64,000 nt of DNA from Clostridiales bacterium (GCA_015058275.1 SVCQ01000008.1:1-64000), one strand, 5' to 3'. Counted from the stretch's first letter, positions 25,821 through 35,152 are shown. The notes: generated by a model from the sequence alone, not told the origin. Numbers and translations are program-made.

Positions 25821-25913
25821 TTTAACCCTCTTCCTTTATAATTGAGCAAAGAGAGGCTTTCCGCCTCCGCCGAAGTGTATTATAGCATAACAGTCATCGA
25901 AAGGGGCTATTTT

Positions 25914-27056
25914 ATGAGTCGTGTACAACGCGCTGAAGTTTCACATCAGGCCGCGCCTGCCAAAAAGAGAAAGAAGAAAAAAAGTTCAAAAGGACTGTGG
26001 ATCATCATACTGATCCTTGCGATACTCGTAGGCTGCGGCGGTTACTATACCTTGGGTCTGAGACCTGTGGAGCCGGGCAGCGATGAGGAGGTCGTGGTCG
26101 AGATCCCGAGCGGATCCGGAGCCTCCATGATAGTCGAGATACTCGACGGAGCCGGGCTTGTAAGGAACAAGTTCTGCGCCAAGGTCAATTCCAGGATCGG
26201 AATGTATCATGATCTTCAGGCCAATACATACATCTTCAACAAGGGCATGTCCTTCCCTGCGATCATGAAGGCCATCAACGAAGGCGACTTTGAGTATATC
26301 TCCAAGGAGTCGATCGAGGTCAAGGACGGCGCCAGACTCGAGCAGGTAGCAGCCGCCATGGCAGAGCAGCTCCCGTTCAGTCAGGAGGAGATACTCGCCA
26401 AGTGGTCAGACAAGGCTTATGTGAAGGAGCTGATCGATAAGTACTGGTTCCTCACAGATGAAGTGCTCGACAAGGACGTCAAGTATCCGCTCGAAGGATA
26501 CCTGTACGCAGATACATATTATGTAACTACAGACAACTCCACCATCGAGGGCTTCACAGAGATGTGCCTCGACAGGATGGATGCAGAGCTCTCGACACGC
26601 AGAGACCAGATCGAGTCCTCGGGCTTCACGGTCCACAAGTTCCTGACTCTGACCTCGATAGTCACCAAAGAGTCGAGGGCCGAGGATCAGGCCAAGGTAG
26701 CCGGCGTATTCATGAACAGGCTCGATCAGGATATCTCGCTCGGATCCGACGTTACGGTCTGCTACATATTCCAGGAGGACAGAGTCGAGCTCAAGCAGAG
26801 CCAGCTCGACAGCGACAACCCGTACAACACACGTAAGTTCAAGGGACTGCCTCCGGGGCCTATCTGCCAGGTAGTAGGCGATGCGATGGATGCCGTTCTC
26901 AATTACGAGAAGTCCGACAACCTCTTCTTCTTCGCCGATGAGGACGGAGTCGTCCACTACTACAAGGACGAGGCCTCCTTCTCAAAGGGCATCGAGGACG
27001 AGGGATTGCTCAAGGATGATGAGTCCAAGGAAGAGTCATCCGAAGAGACCGAATAG
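25914..27056 (+). CDS. mltG: Endolytic transglycosylase MltG
   Basis: About 380 aa. A basic cytoplasmic N-terminus (KKRKKKKSSKG), one transmembrane helix (about 25-47), a LysM-like region (VVVEIPSGSGASMIVEIL) and the YceG catalytic domain follow. The catalytic Glu is in LTSIVTKESR, and the substrate-binding stretch YNTRKFKGLPPGPI is present. MltG cuts nascent glycan strands at the outer face of the membrane and sets chain length. The frame opens at 25842 but AAAGGGG 8 nt before the ATG at 25914 fixes the start. The C-terminal 20 residues are acidic and probably disordered. A strong terminator follows. Confidence 0.93.
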   Translation: MSRVQRAEVSHQAAPAKKRKKKKSSKGLWIIILILAILVGCGGYYTLGLRPVEPGSDEEVVVEIPSGSGASMIVEILDGAGLVRNKFCAKVNSRIGMYHDLQANTYIFNKGMSFPAIMKAINEGDFEYISKESIEVKDGARLEQVAAAMAEQLPFSQEEILAKWSDKAYVKELIDKYWFLTDEVLDKDVKYPLEGYLYADTYYVTTDNSTIEGFTEMCLDRMDAELSTRRDQIESSGFTVHKFLTLTSIVTKESRAEDQAKVAGVFMNRLDQDISLGSDVTVCYIFQEDRVELKQSQLDSDNPYNTRKFKGLPPGPICQVVGDAMDAVLNYEKSDNLFFFADEDGVVHYYKDEASFSKGIEDEGLLKDDESKEESSEETE

Positions 27057-27075
27057 ATTAAGCGTAAAATAACAT

Positions 27076-27116
27076 GCGGAGATCAGTTCAAAGCTTAACT
27101 GATCTCCGCTCTTTTG
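27076..27116 (+). terminator. Terminator after mltG
   Basis: GCGGAGATCAGTT (27076-27088) and AACTGATCTCCGC (27097-27109) are perfect 13-bp arms with an 8-nt loop, followed by TCTTTTGTTG. Confidence 0.93.
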
Positions 27117-27142
27117 TTGCCTTTATTGTATATGTCCGGGCC

Positions 27143-28105
27143 CTATTCCTTCATCACTGTCTGCGATTCATAGAACATTGGGAGGAAAATATAGCCCTGA
27201 TCTTCGAGATATTCGATCATCTCGGGGAGGGCCTCCTCCGTCGGCTTGCTCCATTCGTGGCAGAGGACGACCATTATCTTTTGATCCTTGGCGGCCTTTT
27301 TGACCTGCTTGAGGATGAGCTTTTTGGAGGCCTTGTCCTTGCCCCAGCTGTCGCCCGAGTCGACGGTCCAGTCAGCCCAGCCGTAGCCCTCGGCAGCGAG
27401 GGCCTCCTCTATATCGCCGAGGGTCTTGCCCGCGGTGGCCCTGCCTCCGGGGAATCTCACGATCTGAGGCTTGTAGCCTCCGGTCGCCTTTTCGGTGAAT
27501 TCCTCCTGTTTTTTGACATCGTTCATAAATGTCTTGCTTGACTTGTATATACCGCCGCTTGAGTAATTATGTGAGTATGTGTGGTTGCCGATGGTATGGC
27601 CGTATCTGAGATACTCGGGATACATCGAGGCCGCGCTCAGCTCGCCCTTGTCCGGCAGCTTGTCTCCGTTGGCCGTGGTCAGGAAGAATGTCGCTTTGAC
27701 GTCGTATTCGTTCAGTATGTCCAGGAGCTTGTGGCCATGATAATACGGCCCGTCATCCACTGTCAGATAACAGATCCTGTTATCGTTGTGACCGGCCTTG
27801 ATGTCCTTTTCGAGCTGAGCCGCGAGCTTGAATGTCTCGCTGCGAAGTGACTCGATCTGGCTGTCGTCATACTCGAGCTTTGTCTTCTGCTCGATGTATG
27901 AGTCCCTCTCCTCCTGAGCAGAGGCGAGCTCCGCCTTTACGGCCTTGAGCTCCTTTGACTGCTTTTTGTACTCGCTTACGGTACCTCCTATGTGCAGGAG
28001 TATCCATATAGCGGTAACAGTGACAGCCAGCATGACTATGCCCGCCAGTATCAGTAGGAGGTTTCCTCCGCTGCCTTTTTGACTTTGTCTCTTAGCCTCT
28101 CCCAT
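27143..28105 (-). CDS. Membrane-anchored polysaccharide deacetylase (NodB domain)
   Basis: 320 aa. One transmembrane helix at about 17-40, a coiled-coil stalk (about 42-95), then a NodB domain: TVDDGP (motif 1, metal-binding Asp pair), HTIGNHTYSH (motif 2, H-x3-H), RFPGGR (motif 3), and a C-terminal VLCHE motif. Such enzymes remove acetyl groups from peptidoglycan N-acetylglucosamine or related glycans outside the cell. The motif-1 Thr-Val-Asp-Asp replaces the usual Thr-Phe-Asp-Asp, a common variant. Its first 55 bp overlap the end of the upstream coiled-coil gene, so the two are translated together and may form one surface complex. Confidence 0.9.
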   Translation of the reverse strand: MGEAKRQSQKGSGGNLLLILAGIVMLAVTVTAIWILLHIGGTVSEYKKQSKELKAVKAELASAQEERDSYIEQKTKLEYDDSQIESLRSETFKLAAQLEKDIKAGHNDNRICYLTVDDGPYYHGHKLLDILNEYDVKATFFLTTANGDKLPDKGELSAASMYPEYLRYGHTIGNHTYSHNYSSGGIYKSSKTFMNDVKKQEEFTEKATGGYKPQIVRFPGGRATAGKTLGDIEEALAAEGYGWADWTVDSGDSWGKDKASKKLILKQVKKAAKDQKIMVVLCHEWSKPTEEALPEMIEYLEDQGYIFLPMFYESQTVMKE

Positions 28106-28788
28106 GACTGTCTGAGTTCCTCTGTGCTGTCGTAATCTCCGAGTTCATCGAGTTCCTTTGTGAGGAGCTCGTTTTCCTTTTGTGTAAGTTCGAGTTCCTT
28201 CTGAGTCTCTTTGATCTCAGAAGGCATCTTTTTGACGTGGTTTGCGAATGCGAAGTATCCGATCTCAAGCAGAAGTACGATGAGTATCACTCCCATGACC
28301 TTGAGGAAGCGTCTGAACTTCGCGCTGTCGCCGACCCTGACGCGCCGCAGCGACTCTACAGCGCCTCCGGTCGCTGAAGCCGCGGCTTTGAGTCCGGCTC
28401 CGGCCCTGCCGGCGACCGCTCTGGCGGTGTCCGCAAATCCGCTGTCCGCATCTCCGCCGGACTCCGGCGCGTCCATATCACCGCGGGATGCGCGGGTACC
28501 GACTATGCGGGTGTTGCTGTCCCGTCCGATGCGGGTGTTCCTGTCGAGCTGAGCGTCCTGCGGCCTGTCTATGTCCGTCATGGTCTTCCTTATGGCCATG
28601 GTATTGCGGCCCACAGGCTTGATGACCTCCTCGTCGTCATCGTCTATCCATCTGTGCTCCGACGGCTTGATTGCGGACCTGACCGGGACATCATAAATAC
28701 GCGTCTTGTCCTTTGCAGGATCAGCCGCGCTTTTTTTGTCCACCACTATGGTCTCTTTACCAGTGATCTTGTCCGTCTCTTTGCTCAT
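28051..28788 (-). CDS. Single-pass membrane protein with C-terminal coiled coil, unknown function
   Basis: About 245 aa from the ATG at 28788 (a GTG two codons earlier is the alternative; no strong Shine-Dalgarno for either). A long polar, Asp/Arg-rich cytoplasmic part (1-165) with RNTRIGRDSNTRIVGTRASR precedes one transmembrane helix (about 167-187). A Glu/Lys/Leu-rich external coiled coil (about 190-240) follows. The layout resembles DivIC/FtsL-like or stalk proteins, but I see no family signature. It overlaps the deacetylase gene by 55 bp, and both proteins carry a membrane helix plus a coiled coil, which suggests they pair through these coils. That is inference. Confidence 0.7.
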   Translation of the reverse strand: MSKETDKITGKETIVVDKKSAADPAKDKTRIYDVPVRSAIKPSEHRWIDDDDEEVIKPVGRNTMAIRKTMTDIDRPQDAQLDRNTRIGRDSNTRIVGTRASRGDMDAPESGGDADSGFADTARAVAGRAGAGLKAAASATGGAVESLRRVRVGDSAKFRRFLKVMGVILIVLLLEIGYFAFANHVKKMPSEIKETQKELELTQKENELLTKELDELGDYDSTEELRQSWERLRDKVKKAAEETSY

Positions 28789-28816
28789 CAGCACTCATGC
28801 CCCATACATATATATA

Positions 28817-28851
28817 GTGGCTGACCTGCCTAAAAAACGCCGATCAGCCAC
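28817..28851. repeat. Perfect hairpin between the Nudix and coiled-coil genes
   Basis: GTGGCTGA (28817-28824) and TCAGCCAC (28844-28851) are perfect 8-bp arms with a 19-nt loop. It includes the Nudix stop codon. Leftward it is followed by TATATATATG rather than a T-run, so it may be an attenuator or a weak terminator before the coiled-coil gene. Confidence 0.5.
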
Positions 28852-29338
28852 TAATTATTGTACACTTCTCTCCTGTGTATTGCAATGTCATTGAGATGCG
28901 CTCAGCCCCTTTGAGAAGCTCCCCGAGGAAGGCCTTGTCGCCCTCCCACATCGGAAGTCCGGGCAGGTCCTCCTTTGGTATCCATTCAAGTCTGCCCTCG
29001 CTGCAGGCCGGTGGCTCATACGCCCCTGTCCTCTCGTACAGCTCAGCCGCCTCCGGATCAGCCGGCACAAAATCCGAAGATGAGTACAGATACATGTCCT
29101 CGTCCTCGTAGCTGTCGGCCCTGAACTTTATGACGCCGTGGAAGTGTGCGGATATGAGCAGGAGGCCGGTCTCCTCCAGCACCTCTCTTTGATTGCACTC
29201 ATCCGGCTCCTCACCCGGCTCTATCTTGCCGCCGATGCCGAGCCACTTGCCCTCATTGGGATCATCGGGCTTGCGGTCGCGGTAGAGCATCAGGTAGGCT
29301 CCGCTGTTCTCTATGTAGCAAAGCGTGGTCCTCTTCAT
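28844..29338 (-). CDS. Nudix hydrolase (MutT-like)
   Basis: 164 aa. Complete Nudix box at about residues 36-58: GGKIEPGEEPDECNQREVLE followed by ETGLL, with all catalytic Glu present. N-terminus KRTTLCYIENSGAYLML and a partly conserved C-terminal FLGELLKG fit the 8-oxo-dGTP diphosphatase-like group of Firmicutes. The probable role is removing damaged or unwanted nucleoside diphosphate derivatives; the exact substrate cannot be read. Leftward, divergent from the cyclophilin gene with 68 bp between them. Confidence 0.9.
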   Translation of the reverse strand: MKRTTLCYIENSGAYLMLYRDRKPDDPNEGKWLGIGGKIEPGEEPDECNQREVLEETGLLLISAHFHGVIKFRADSYEDEDMYLYSSSDFVPADPEAAELYERTGAYEPPACSEGRLEWIPKEDLPGLPMWEGDKAFLGELLKGAERISMTLQYTGEKCTIISG

Positions 29339-29406
29339 AATGATATTTTAGCACAGCCGTGGTATTATTATGTCATCACATTCAAAGCCGAAAGGAATTA
29401 CAAAAC

Positions 29407-29886
29407 ATGAAGACATTTACTATCGAAATGAAAGACGGCGGCATCATGAAGGGCGAGCTCTACGAGGACATCGCGCCTAAGTCAGTCGCCAATTTTGAGA
29501 AGCTCGCCAACGAGGGCTTTTATGACGGACTCATCTTCCACAGGGTCATCCCGGGATTCATGATCCAGGGCGGATGTCCTGAGGGCACAGGCATGGGCGG
29601 CCCGGGATACACCATCGAGGGCGAGTTCAGCGCCAACGGATTCAAAAACGACCTCAAGCACGAGAGAGGAGTTCTCTCCATGGCAAGAGCCATGAACCCT
29701 AACTCCGCAGGCTCTCAGTTCTTCATCATGACCACTACTTCCCCTCACCTCGACGGCCAGTACGCCGCATTCGGCAAGGTGCTCGAGGGCATGGAAGTCG
29801 CCGATGAGATAGTCAACCAGAAGCGCAACATGATGGACAAGCCGCTTGTCGATCAGGTGATTAAGAGCATTCGCGTAGAGGGATAG
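29407..29886 (+). CDS. ppiB: Cyclophilin-type peptidyl-prolyl cis-trans isomerase
   Basis: 159 aa, no signal peptide, so cytoplasmic. Family motifs present: FEKLANEGFYDGLIFHRVIPGF, GFMIQGGCPEGTG, MARAMNPNSAGSQFFIM and LDGQYAAFGKVLEGM, including the active-site Arg, Phe, Gln and His/Leu positions. It catalyses proline isomerisation during protein folding. The frame opens at 29359, but AAAGGA lies 10 nt before the ATG at 29407, where the conserved protein begins. The K+ channel gene starts 18 bp downstream and is probably co-transcribed. Confidence 0.93.
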   Translation: MKTFTIEMKDGGIMKGELYEDIAPKSVANFEKLANEGFYDGLIFHRVIPGFMIQGGCPEGTGMGGPGYTIEGEFSANGFKNDLKHERGVLSMARAMNPNSAGSQFFIMTTTSPHLDGQYAAFGKVLEGMEVADEIVNQKRNMMDKPLVDQVIKSIRVEG

Positions 29887-29904
29887 CCCCTTTCTCCATC
29901 TGAC

Positions 29905-31134
29905 ATGTCTGACAAGAACGAACAAAAGAACAGCAACTGGGAGCAGATCCAGAAGAAGCTCTTTGCGATGGTATCGACCGGCGTGGTCGACAGCCGTATA
30001 AATCAGGTATACGACATCGTAAGCACGCTGGCGCTGATCGCCAATCTCGTGGCTGCCTTTGCGGTGACCTTTGACGATGTCAAGGCCGCCCACGGGCCGC
30101 TTCTGTACTGGACGGATCAGATCACCATCGCCTTCTTTGCCGTGGATTACGTGCTCAGGATACTCACTGCCAGCCAGCAGTATCCGGGGTGCTCCAATGC
30201 CGAGGCCGTCCGCAAGTACGTGACCTCAGGCTACGGGATAATCGACCTCCTGTCATTCCTGCCTAACTATCTGCCGGCGTTCTTCCCTTCGGGAGCCGCC
30301 GTGTTCAGGATGTTCAGGGTCGTCCGTATATTCAGGCTCTTTAGAGTCAACGCATATTCGGACTCGCTCACCCTGATCGGCAATGTAGTCTCAGGCAAAA
30401 AGACCCAGCTCATGGCATCGATGTTCATCATCACTCTGCTGATACTGGCATCCAGCCTCTGCATGTACAGCGTCGAGCACGAAGCCCAGCCTGATGTATT
30501 CAAAAATGCCTTCTCGGCGATATGGTGGTCGACCTCAACGCTTCTGACCGTCGGCTACGGCGACATATACCCCATCACCGTGATGGGCCAGATACTGGGC
30601 ATACTCATCACCTTCCTCGGAGTCGGGCTTGTAGCCATCCCTACAGGTATCCTCTCCGCAGGATTCGTCGAAGAGTACCAAAAGGCCAAGCGCCTTGCGG
30701 ACATAGCTCAGGAGCAGGATGTGCACTTCATCAAGATCTCAATAGATGAGGGAGATGCCTGGATCGGCAGGACGATAAACGAGATAGCGGTACCGAGCGG
30801 ATCGATAATCGCTCTCATCATAAGAGGGAGCGACACCATCGTGCCGCGCGGGGACAGCGAGATAGCACTTGGAGACAAGCTGATAATGTGCGCCGAGTCG
30901 GCGACCGAGGGTATGCTCGAGGACGTCAAGGAGATAGTCCTCCACAAGAAACACCCGTGGAACGGCCAGAGGATAGCGGATCTGGATATATCCAGACAGA
31001 CCTTTATAATCCTGGTCGACAGGGGTGGCAGGATGATAATGCCAAGCGGCGATCTCGTCCTCATGGAGGACGACAAGCTGCTGCTCTATACAAAGGAGAG
31101 CGTCCGCAAGTACCGCCACGAAGCGCCGTTCTGA
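29905..31134 (+). CDS. Voltage-gated-type K+ channel with two C-terminal TrkA-C (RCK_C) domains
   Basis: 409 aa. Six-helix ion-channel core (about 35-245): an Arg-rich S4 (FRMFRVVRIFRLFR, 134-147) and the selectivity filter TVGYGD (215-220). After the pore come two RCK_C/TrkA-C modules (about 262-335 and 340-405), each with the IGRTINEIAVPSGSIIALI-type fold that binds ligands such as c-di-AMP in related proteins. It would be a K+-selective channel gated by voltage and a cytoplasmic ligand. No clear Shine-Dalgarno precedes the ATG; translation may depend on the cyclophilin gene 18 bp upstream. Followed by a terminator. Confidence 0.9.
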   Translation: MSDKNEQKNSNWEQIQKKLFAMVSTGVVDSRINQVYDIVSTLALIANLVAAFAVTFDDVKAAHGPLLYWTDQITIAFFAVDYVLRILTASQQYPGCSNAEAVRKYVTSGYGIIDLLSFLPNYLPAFFPSGAAVFRMFRVVRIFRLFRVNAYSDSLTLIGNVVSGKKTQLMASMFIITLLILASSLCMYSVEHEAQPDVFKNAFSAIWWSTSTLLTVGYGDIYPITVMGQILGILITFLGVGLVAIPTGILSAGFVEEYQKAKRLADIAQEQDVHFIKISIDEGDAWIGRTINEIAVPSGSIIALIIRGSDTIVPRGDSEIALGDKLIMCAESATEGMLEDVKEIVLHKKHPWNGQRIADLDISRQTFIILVDRGGRMIMPSGDLVLMEDDKLLLYTKESVRKYRHEAPF

Positions 31135-31150
31135 TCGGATAAGATATGCT

Positions 31151-32176
31151 CTACGCCTGATCCTCGTGGTCAGGCGTTTTTATTGTCTCTGCCTCGGTAT
31201 CGTCTGCTACAGTCTTTGCCGCCTCGGCAGCCTGTTTTAAAAGCTTTGCCTCCTCGCGGCTGCTCCTGTAAGCGGCTGCTTCGCCTGTCTGCTCCTTGCT
31301 TACGAGCAATTCTCCGAGCCTGCCCTGCCTGTATGCCAGCCAGGCTATCACTACGATGATCAGCAGGTCTACGAATACCGCGGGGATCGCGCCCTCCACT
31401 CCGAAATCATAATCATAGATCAGGTTGCTGACAGCGTTCATCGCGTCCACACGGAACATTGAGGCCTCGGATACAAGACCGCTGTTAGGCAGTCCGAAGA
31501 TGAAATTCTGCGTGAAGTTCCACATCGTGTGTATGCCAAAGCAGGCCCACGGAGATCCCGTATACCAGCGCAGCAGTGAATATGCCAGACCGCACGCGAT
31601 AAGGTCTGTCATTGCAAGCGCTGTTATGCCGTCGTTGAAGCTGTGCAGCAGGCCGAATACAGTACCGTTGACGACTATGGCCACCCACAACGGATAGTGG
31701 ACGTTGATACGCTCGTACATCATGACACGGCACCACAGCTCCTCGGATGTGCTCTGGAAGAATACCGAGAGCAGTGCCAGGATCATCAGCGGTATCTGAG
31801 CTACAGCGAAGTTCCACGTAAACCTTATGTCGCCGTGCAGCATCGCGCAGAGTATACAAAAGAAATTGGTCAGAAATCCGAGCAGAAGTCCTATTGCAAG
31901 CCAGTGCATGCTCCGTTTTGCCCCCGTCGGACGCACGATTTCCAGCATCGGCCTGTTCTTTTTGGTAACGCAGCACATGATCAGGAACACTGCGCACGAG
32001 GCGAGTAGCGGCGTGTAGAATTCGAGGACAAAATGCAGCCCGGCGGACGGTTCCTTAACCAGACTAAAGATGATGTCTTCGAGGCCCAGGCAGGACAGCT
32101 CCCCTATCAGTATGTACCATACAAAGAATGCCAGTAATATCCAGATTATGCGGTTATTGATGCTTGTCTTACGCAT
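31151..32176 (-). CDS. CPBP family intramembrane metalloprotease
   Basis: 341 aa with eight or so hydrophobic segments. The CPBP (Abi/CAAX-like) motifs are present: EELWCRVMMYE (EExxxR-type, near 165), the FGLLHSFNDG His and the ACFGIHTMWNF His. These are the metal- and substrate-binding residues of Rce1-type proteases. The last 45 residues are charged and cytoplasmic (Glu/Ala/Lys-rich). In bacteria such proteins process membrane peptides or give bacteriocin immunity; no bacteriocin gene is seen here. It lies 24 bp after the second trkH gene and is probably in the same leftward operon. Confidence 0.88.
   Translation of the reverse strand: MRKTSINNRIIWILLAFFVWYILIGELSCLGLEDIIFSLVKEPSAGLHFVLEFYTPLLASCAVFLIMCCVTKKNRPMLEIVRPTGAKRSMHWLAIGLLLGFLTNFFCILCAMLHGDIRFTWNFAVAQIPLMILALLSVFFQSTSEELWCRVMMYERINVHYPLWVAIVVNGTVFGLLHSFNDGITALAMTDLIACGLAYSLLRWYTGSPWACFGIHTMWNFTQNFIFGLPNSGLVSEASMFRVDAMNAVSNLIYDYDFGVEGAIPAVFVDLLIIVVIAWLAYRQGRLGELLVSKEQTGEAAAYRSSREEAKLLKQAAEAAKTVADDTEAETIKTPDHEDQA
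31153..31183 (+). terminator. Terminator of the ppiB-channel operon
   Basis: ACGCCTGA (31153-31160) and TCAGGCGT (31170-31177) form a perfect stem followed by TTTTATTG. It lies inside the last codons of the convergent CPBP gene. Confidence 0.87.
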
Positions 32177-32200
32177 TTGCTTTTCCCCTGCGAAACAGCT

Positions 32201-33667
32201 TTAAACAGCGCTGTCAGATTTCCAGAAATTCCTGAGGAATATCATAATGAACGGATATATTTCAAGACGTCCGGCTATCATCTGAAGGCACATGACGATC
32301 TTGCTGAAGGCCGAGAAGTTCGCTACTGTTGCCGGCTTTGACAGCTCTCCTATGGATGTGCCGGTGTTGGTGAGCATGGCCTGCGAGTAATTGAGTGCAT
32401 CCGCCACGCTTATCGTATCAAGCGAGAGCATGAGCGCCCCTCCCAGGAAGAAGATCATAAAGAGCACGATGAAGAGATTGGCTCTCACGATCTGATCGTT
32501 TGTAAGCGGCTTGCGGTTGAAGGTCAGAGTCCGCACGCTGCTCGGATGTATGTGTTTGTATATCGTGAGTGATATGGTCTTGACCGCTATTATTGTACGC
32601 GCCTCTTTGATGCCGCCTCCGGTGGACACAGCGCATGATCCTATGAACATCTGGATCAGTATTATGATAGCGCAAGCGTCCGGCCAGCGGCCGCAGTCGC
32701 TGATCAAATAGCCCGAGGTCGAAAAGAAAGAGATCACCTGCATCAGCACATCGCCCAGGGTCCTCAAAAAATCGCGGCCCGGAGCGTCTATATATATGAG
32801 GCCTGCAAGAATAAGGCTGGTCACGAGTATCCTCGAGCAGTACATCTTTAACTCGCTGAGGTTACTGATCGCCTTGGGTCTGCGCTCCATTACAAAGAGG
32901 AAGACCGTACAGTTGACCGAGCCGAGGAAGGCAAAGACTGTGATTATGATCTTGATCCTCATCGGCAGAGCGACAGCCATACCGTTATCTATGTGCCTGA
33001 GTCCGGCCGTGCTTGTATTTGACAGCGCGGTCAGAAGGGATGTGAATTCCGGCATCCCCGCGAGCGCAAGCAGTATGAACTGCGTCATGGTGAAGAGTAT
33101 GTATACGAGGACTACCATGCGGTATCCCTTCCTGAACGGATCGCCGCTCTTGAGGAAGGATGGCCCCGGGAATTCCGTCGACACCAGGCCGTAGCCCAGG
33201 AACTGCCTGGTCGGTACCAGAGACAGTATGGTCATGATGATGCCCACGCCGCCGAGCCAGTTACATGTGGCCCTTACAAGCTTTAGTGAATACGGCATGG
33301 ACGCGCTGTCATAAATGCCCGCACCGGTCGTGGTCCAGCTCGCGCTGGCCTCAAATAAGGCATCGATCACCGAGTGCTGCGGCATGCCCGTATAGAACAC
33401 AGGCACAGTCAGTGCTATAAGCATTATCCAGGTAAAGAAGGTGGTCATATACCATATCCTCGGCCTTACCTGAGCCTCTATCTTGCCGGCTCTCTGTCTT
33501 GCATAGAACCCACCGAGGATACATAGAGCGGAGATGAAGCCCACTCCCCTTGTGACAGGCATCTCGCCGCAGATCACAGACAGCACAAAAGACGGCAGCA
33601 GGAACGCTCCGTATATCATGAGGGCATCGCCCGTAATATTCATGATGAATTTCCTGTTCCTGTTCAT
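32201..33667 (-). CDS. trkH: TrkH-type K+ uptake channel subunit, copy 2
   Basis: About 488 aa. Four M1-P-M2 pore repeats with selectivity-filter glycines: TTTGAGIYDS, NTSTAGLRHI, STSGYLISDC and NTGTSIGEL. The frame opens at 33790, but the upstream 40 residues are a non-homologous extension lying over the previous gene. GAGG is 5 nt before the ATG at 33667 and overlaps the stop of trkH copy 1 (33675), so translation is coupled. It is the same length as copy 1 but clearly diverged. Needs TrkA-type RCK subunits, encoded just upstream. Confidence 0.92.
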   Translation of the reverse strand: MNRNRKFIMNITGDALMIYGAFLLPSFVLSVICGEMPVTRGVGFISALCILGGFYARQRAGKIEAQVRPRIWYMTTFFTWIMLIALTVPVFYTGMPQHSVIDALFEASASWTTTGAGIYDSASMPYSLKLVRATCNWLGGVGIIMTILSLVPTRQFLGYGLVSTEFPGPSFLKSGDPFRKGYRMVVLVYILFTMTQFILLALAGMPEFTSLLTALSNTSTAGLRHIDNGMAVALPMRIKIIITVFAFLGSVNCTVFLFVMERRPKAISNLSELKMYCSRILVTSLILAGLIYIDAPGRDFLRTLGDVLMQVISFFSTSGYLISDCGRWPDACAIIILIQMFIGSCAVSTGGGIKEARTIIAVKTISLTIYKHIHPSSVRTLTFNRKPLTNDQIVRANLFIVLFMIFFLGGALMLSLDTISVADALNYSQAMLTNTGTSIGELSKPATVANFSAFSKIVMCLQMIAGRLEIYPFIMIFLRNFWKSDSAV

Positions 33668-33674
33668 CATAGCC

Positions 33675-35141
33675 TCACAACACTCTGTAAGGGTCCCAGA
33701 AGAACCTCGAGAACAGTATAAAGAAGGTACTGAGCTCGAGTCTGCCCGCCACCATAACAAGCGCGAGCACGAACTTGCTGAATCCGTCATAGAAATGGAA
33801 TGTGCAGGTCGGGCCTACTCCACCGAGCCCCGGACCTACGTTGCTGATGCACGTGAGCACAGCAGTGAAGTTGGTGACGAAGTCCCCGCTTCCCGTCACG
33901 GATATGAGCAGAGTCGCCGCCATCAGCGTCAGGAAGTACATCGTCACAAATCCGATTATATAGGTCACCGTCTCGGACAGGACCTTTTGCTCATCAAGCG
34001 AGACATCGTCAACGATATTGCCGTGCAGCTTGATGTTGATCTCCCTCTTGATCATCTTGAAGAGCACCAGCACCCTCACCACCTTGACGCCTCCGGCCGT
34101 GGATGAGCTAGATCCGCCAATGACCATGAGGATAACGAGCAGCATCTGGCAGAATGCGGGCCACATAGCGAAGTCCGTGGTCGCATAGCCCGTGGTCGAG
34201 AGGATGGTCATCACCTGGAAGGCCGAGTCTCTCAGAGCATGGCCCGCGCTGCCGTAGCCTCCGCGCAGCATAAGAGAGGCCGTGATCGCGAGCGTCGAGA
34301 CCGCTACTATGCCCGTATACAGCCTGAACTCTTCGTTTTTGAATGCGCGTCCCGGATGTCCGTCCGCGATGATAAAGAAGAGCTCAAAGTTGGTGCCCGC
34401 CAGGAACATAAAGATGGTGATCACCCATGTAACATAGGCGCTGTGGAAGTGTCCTACGCTGGTGTTGTATGTCGAGAAGCCTCCCGTAGCCATGGTCGTG
34501 AAGGCGTGATTGACAGCATCATAAAAGCTGAGTCCACCTCCCATCAGGAAGATGCAGAGCATGACGGTAAGTATGATGTATGCGATGTACAGCCTGCGGG
34601 CCGTACCCTCGAATCTCGATGTGAGCTTGGTGACCGTAGGTCCCGGAGTCTCGGCCTTGGCGATATTGCGGGCTTTGATGCCGAATCTCGGCAGAAGCGC
34701 CACGAAAAGCACGATGATACCCATGCCGCCCAGCCACTGCGTCAACGAGCGCCATAAAAGCACCGCTCGAGGCAGGGCCTCTACATCGCCGATTACGGTA
34801 GAGCCTGTCGTGGTAAATCCCGAGCAGGTCTCAAAGAAGGCCTCAATGAATCCCGGTATGGCTCCTGTCAACATGTAAGGCAGGCAGCCTATGACCGAGG
34901 CTATGAGCCAGATGCTGGCCACGATGAAATAGCTCTCGCGCAGCTTCATGTCCATCTCGCTCAGCCTGGATTTTGTGATCAGAGGGATCACGGCGCCCAG
35001 AGCAAAGCAGGAAACCATCACAAGAGCAAAAGCTCTGACCGAAGATCTCTCTCCGTATATCAGAGCAGTTATAAGGGGCAGTGCAAGGCATCCGCCCATC
35101 AGATTCAGAAACATCGCGTAGAAATTCGCCAGCCGCTTCAT
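33675..35141 (-). CDS. trkH: TrkH-type K+ uptake channel subunit, copy 1
   Basis: 488 aa, four pore repeats. Filters: CSGFTTTGSTVIGD, TTMATGGFSTYNT, ILSTTGYATTDF and CISNVGPGLGGV. The conserved intracellular segment PGPTVTKLTSRFEGTARRLY and the C-terminal GRLELSTFFILF are typical. TrkH/KtrB proteins import K+ with Na+ or H+ and are gated by an RCK ring; TrkA lies directly upstream (12-bp gap). Two consecutive TrkH genes behind one TrkA suggest either two channels sharing one gating subunit or isoforms with different affinity. Confidence 0.93.
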   Translation of the reverse strand: MKRLANFYAMFLNLMGGCLALPLITALIYGERSSVRAFALVMVSCFALGAVIPLITKSRLSEMDMKLRESYFIVASIWLIASVIGCLPYMLTGAIPGFIEAFFETCSGFTTTGSTVIGDVEALPRAVLLWRSLTQWLGGMGIIVLFVALLPRFGIKARNIAKAETPGPTVTKLTSRFEGTARRLYIAYIILTVMLCIFLMGGGLSFYDAVNHAFTTMATGGFSTYNTSVGHFHSAYVTWVITIFMFLAGTNFELFFIIADGHPGRAFKNEEFRLYTGIVAVSTLAITASLMLRGGYGSAGHALRDSAFQVMTILSTTGYATTDFAMWPAFCQMLLVILMVIGGSSSSTAGGVKVVRVLVLFKMIKREINIKLHGNIVDDVSLDEQKVLSETVTYIIGFVTMYFLTLMAATLLISVTGSGDFVTNFTAVLTCISNVGPGLGGVGPTCTFHFYDGFSKFVLALVMVAGRLELSTFFILFSRFFWDPYRVL

Positions 35142-35152
35142 TTCTTTAAGAA

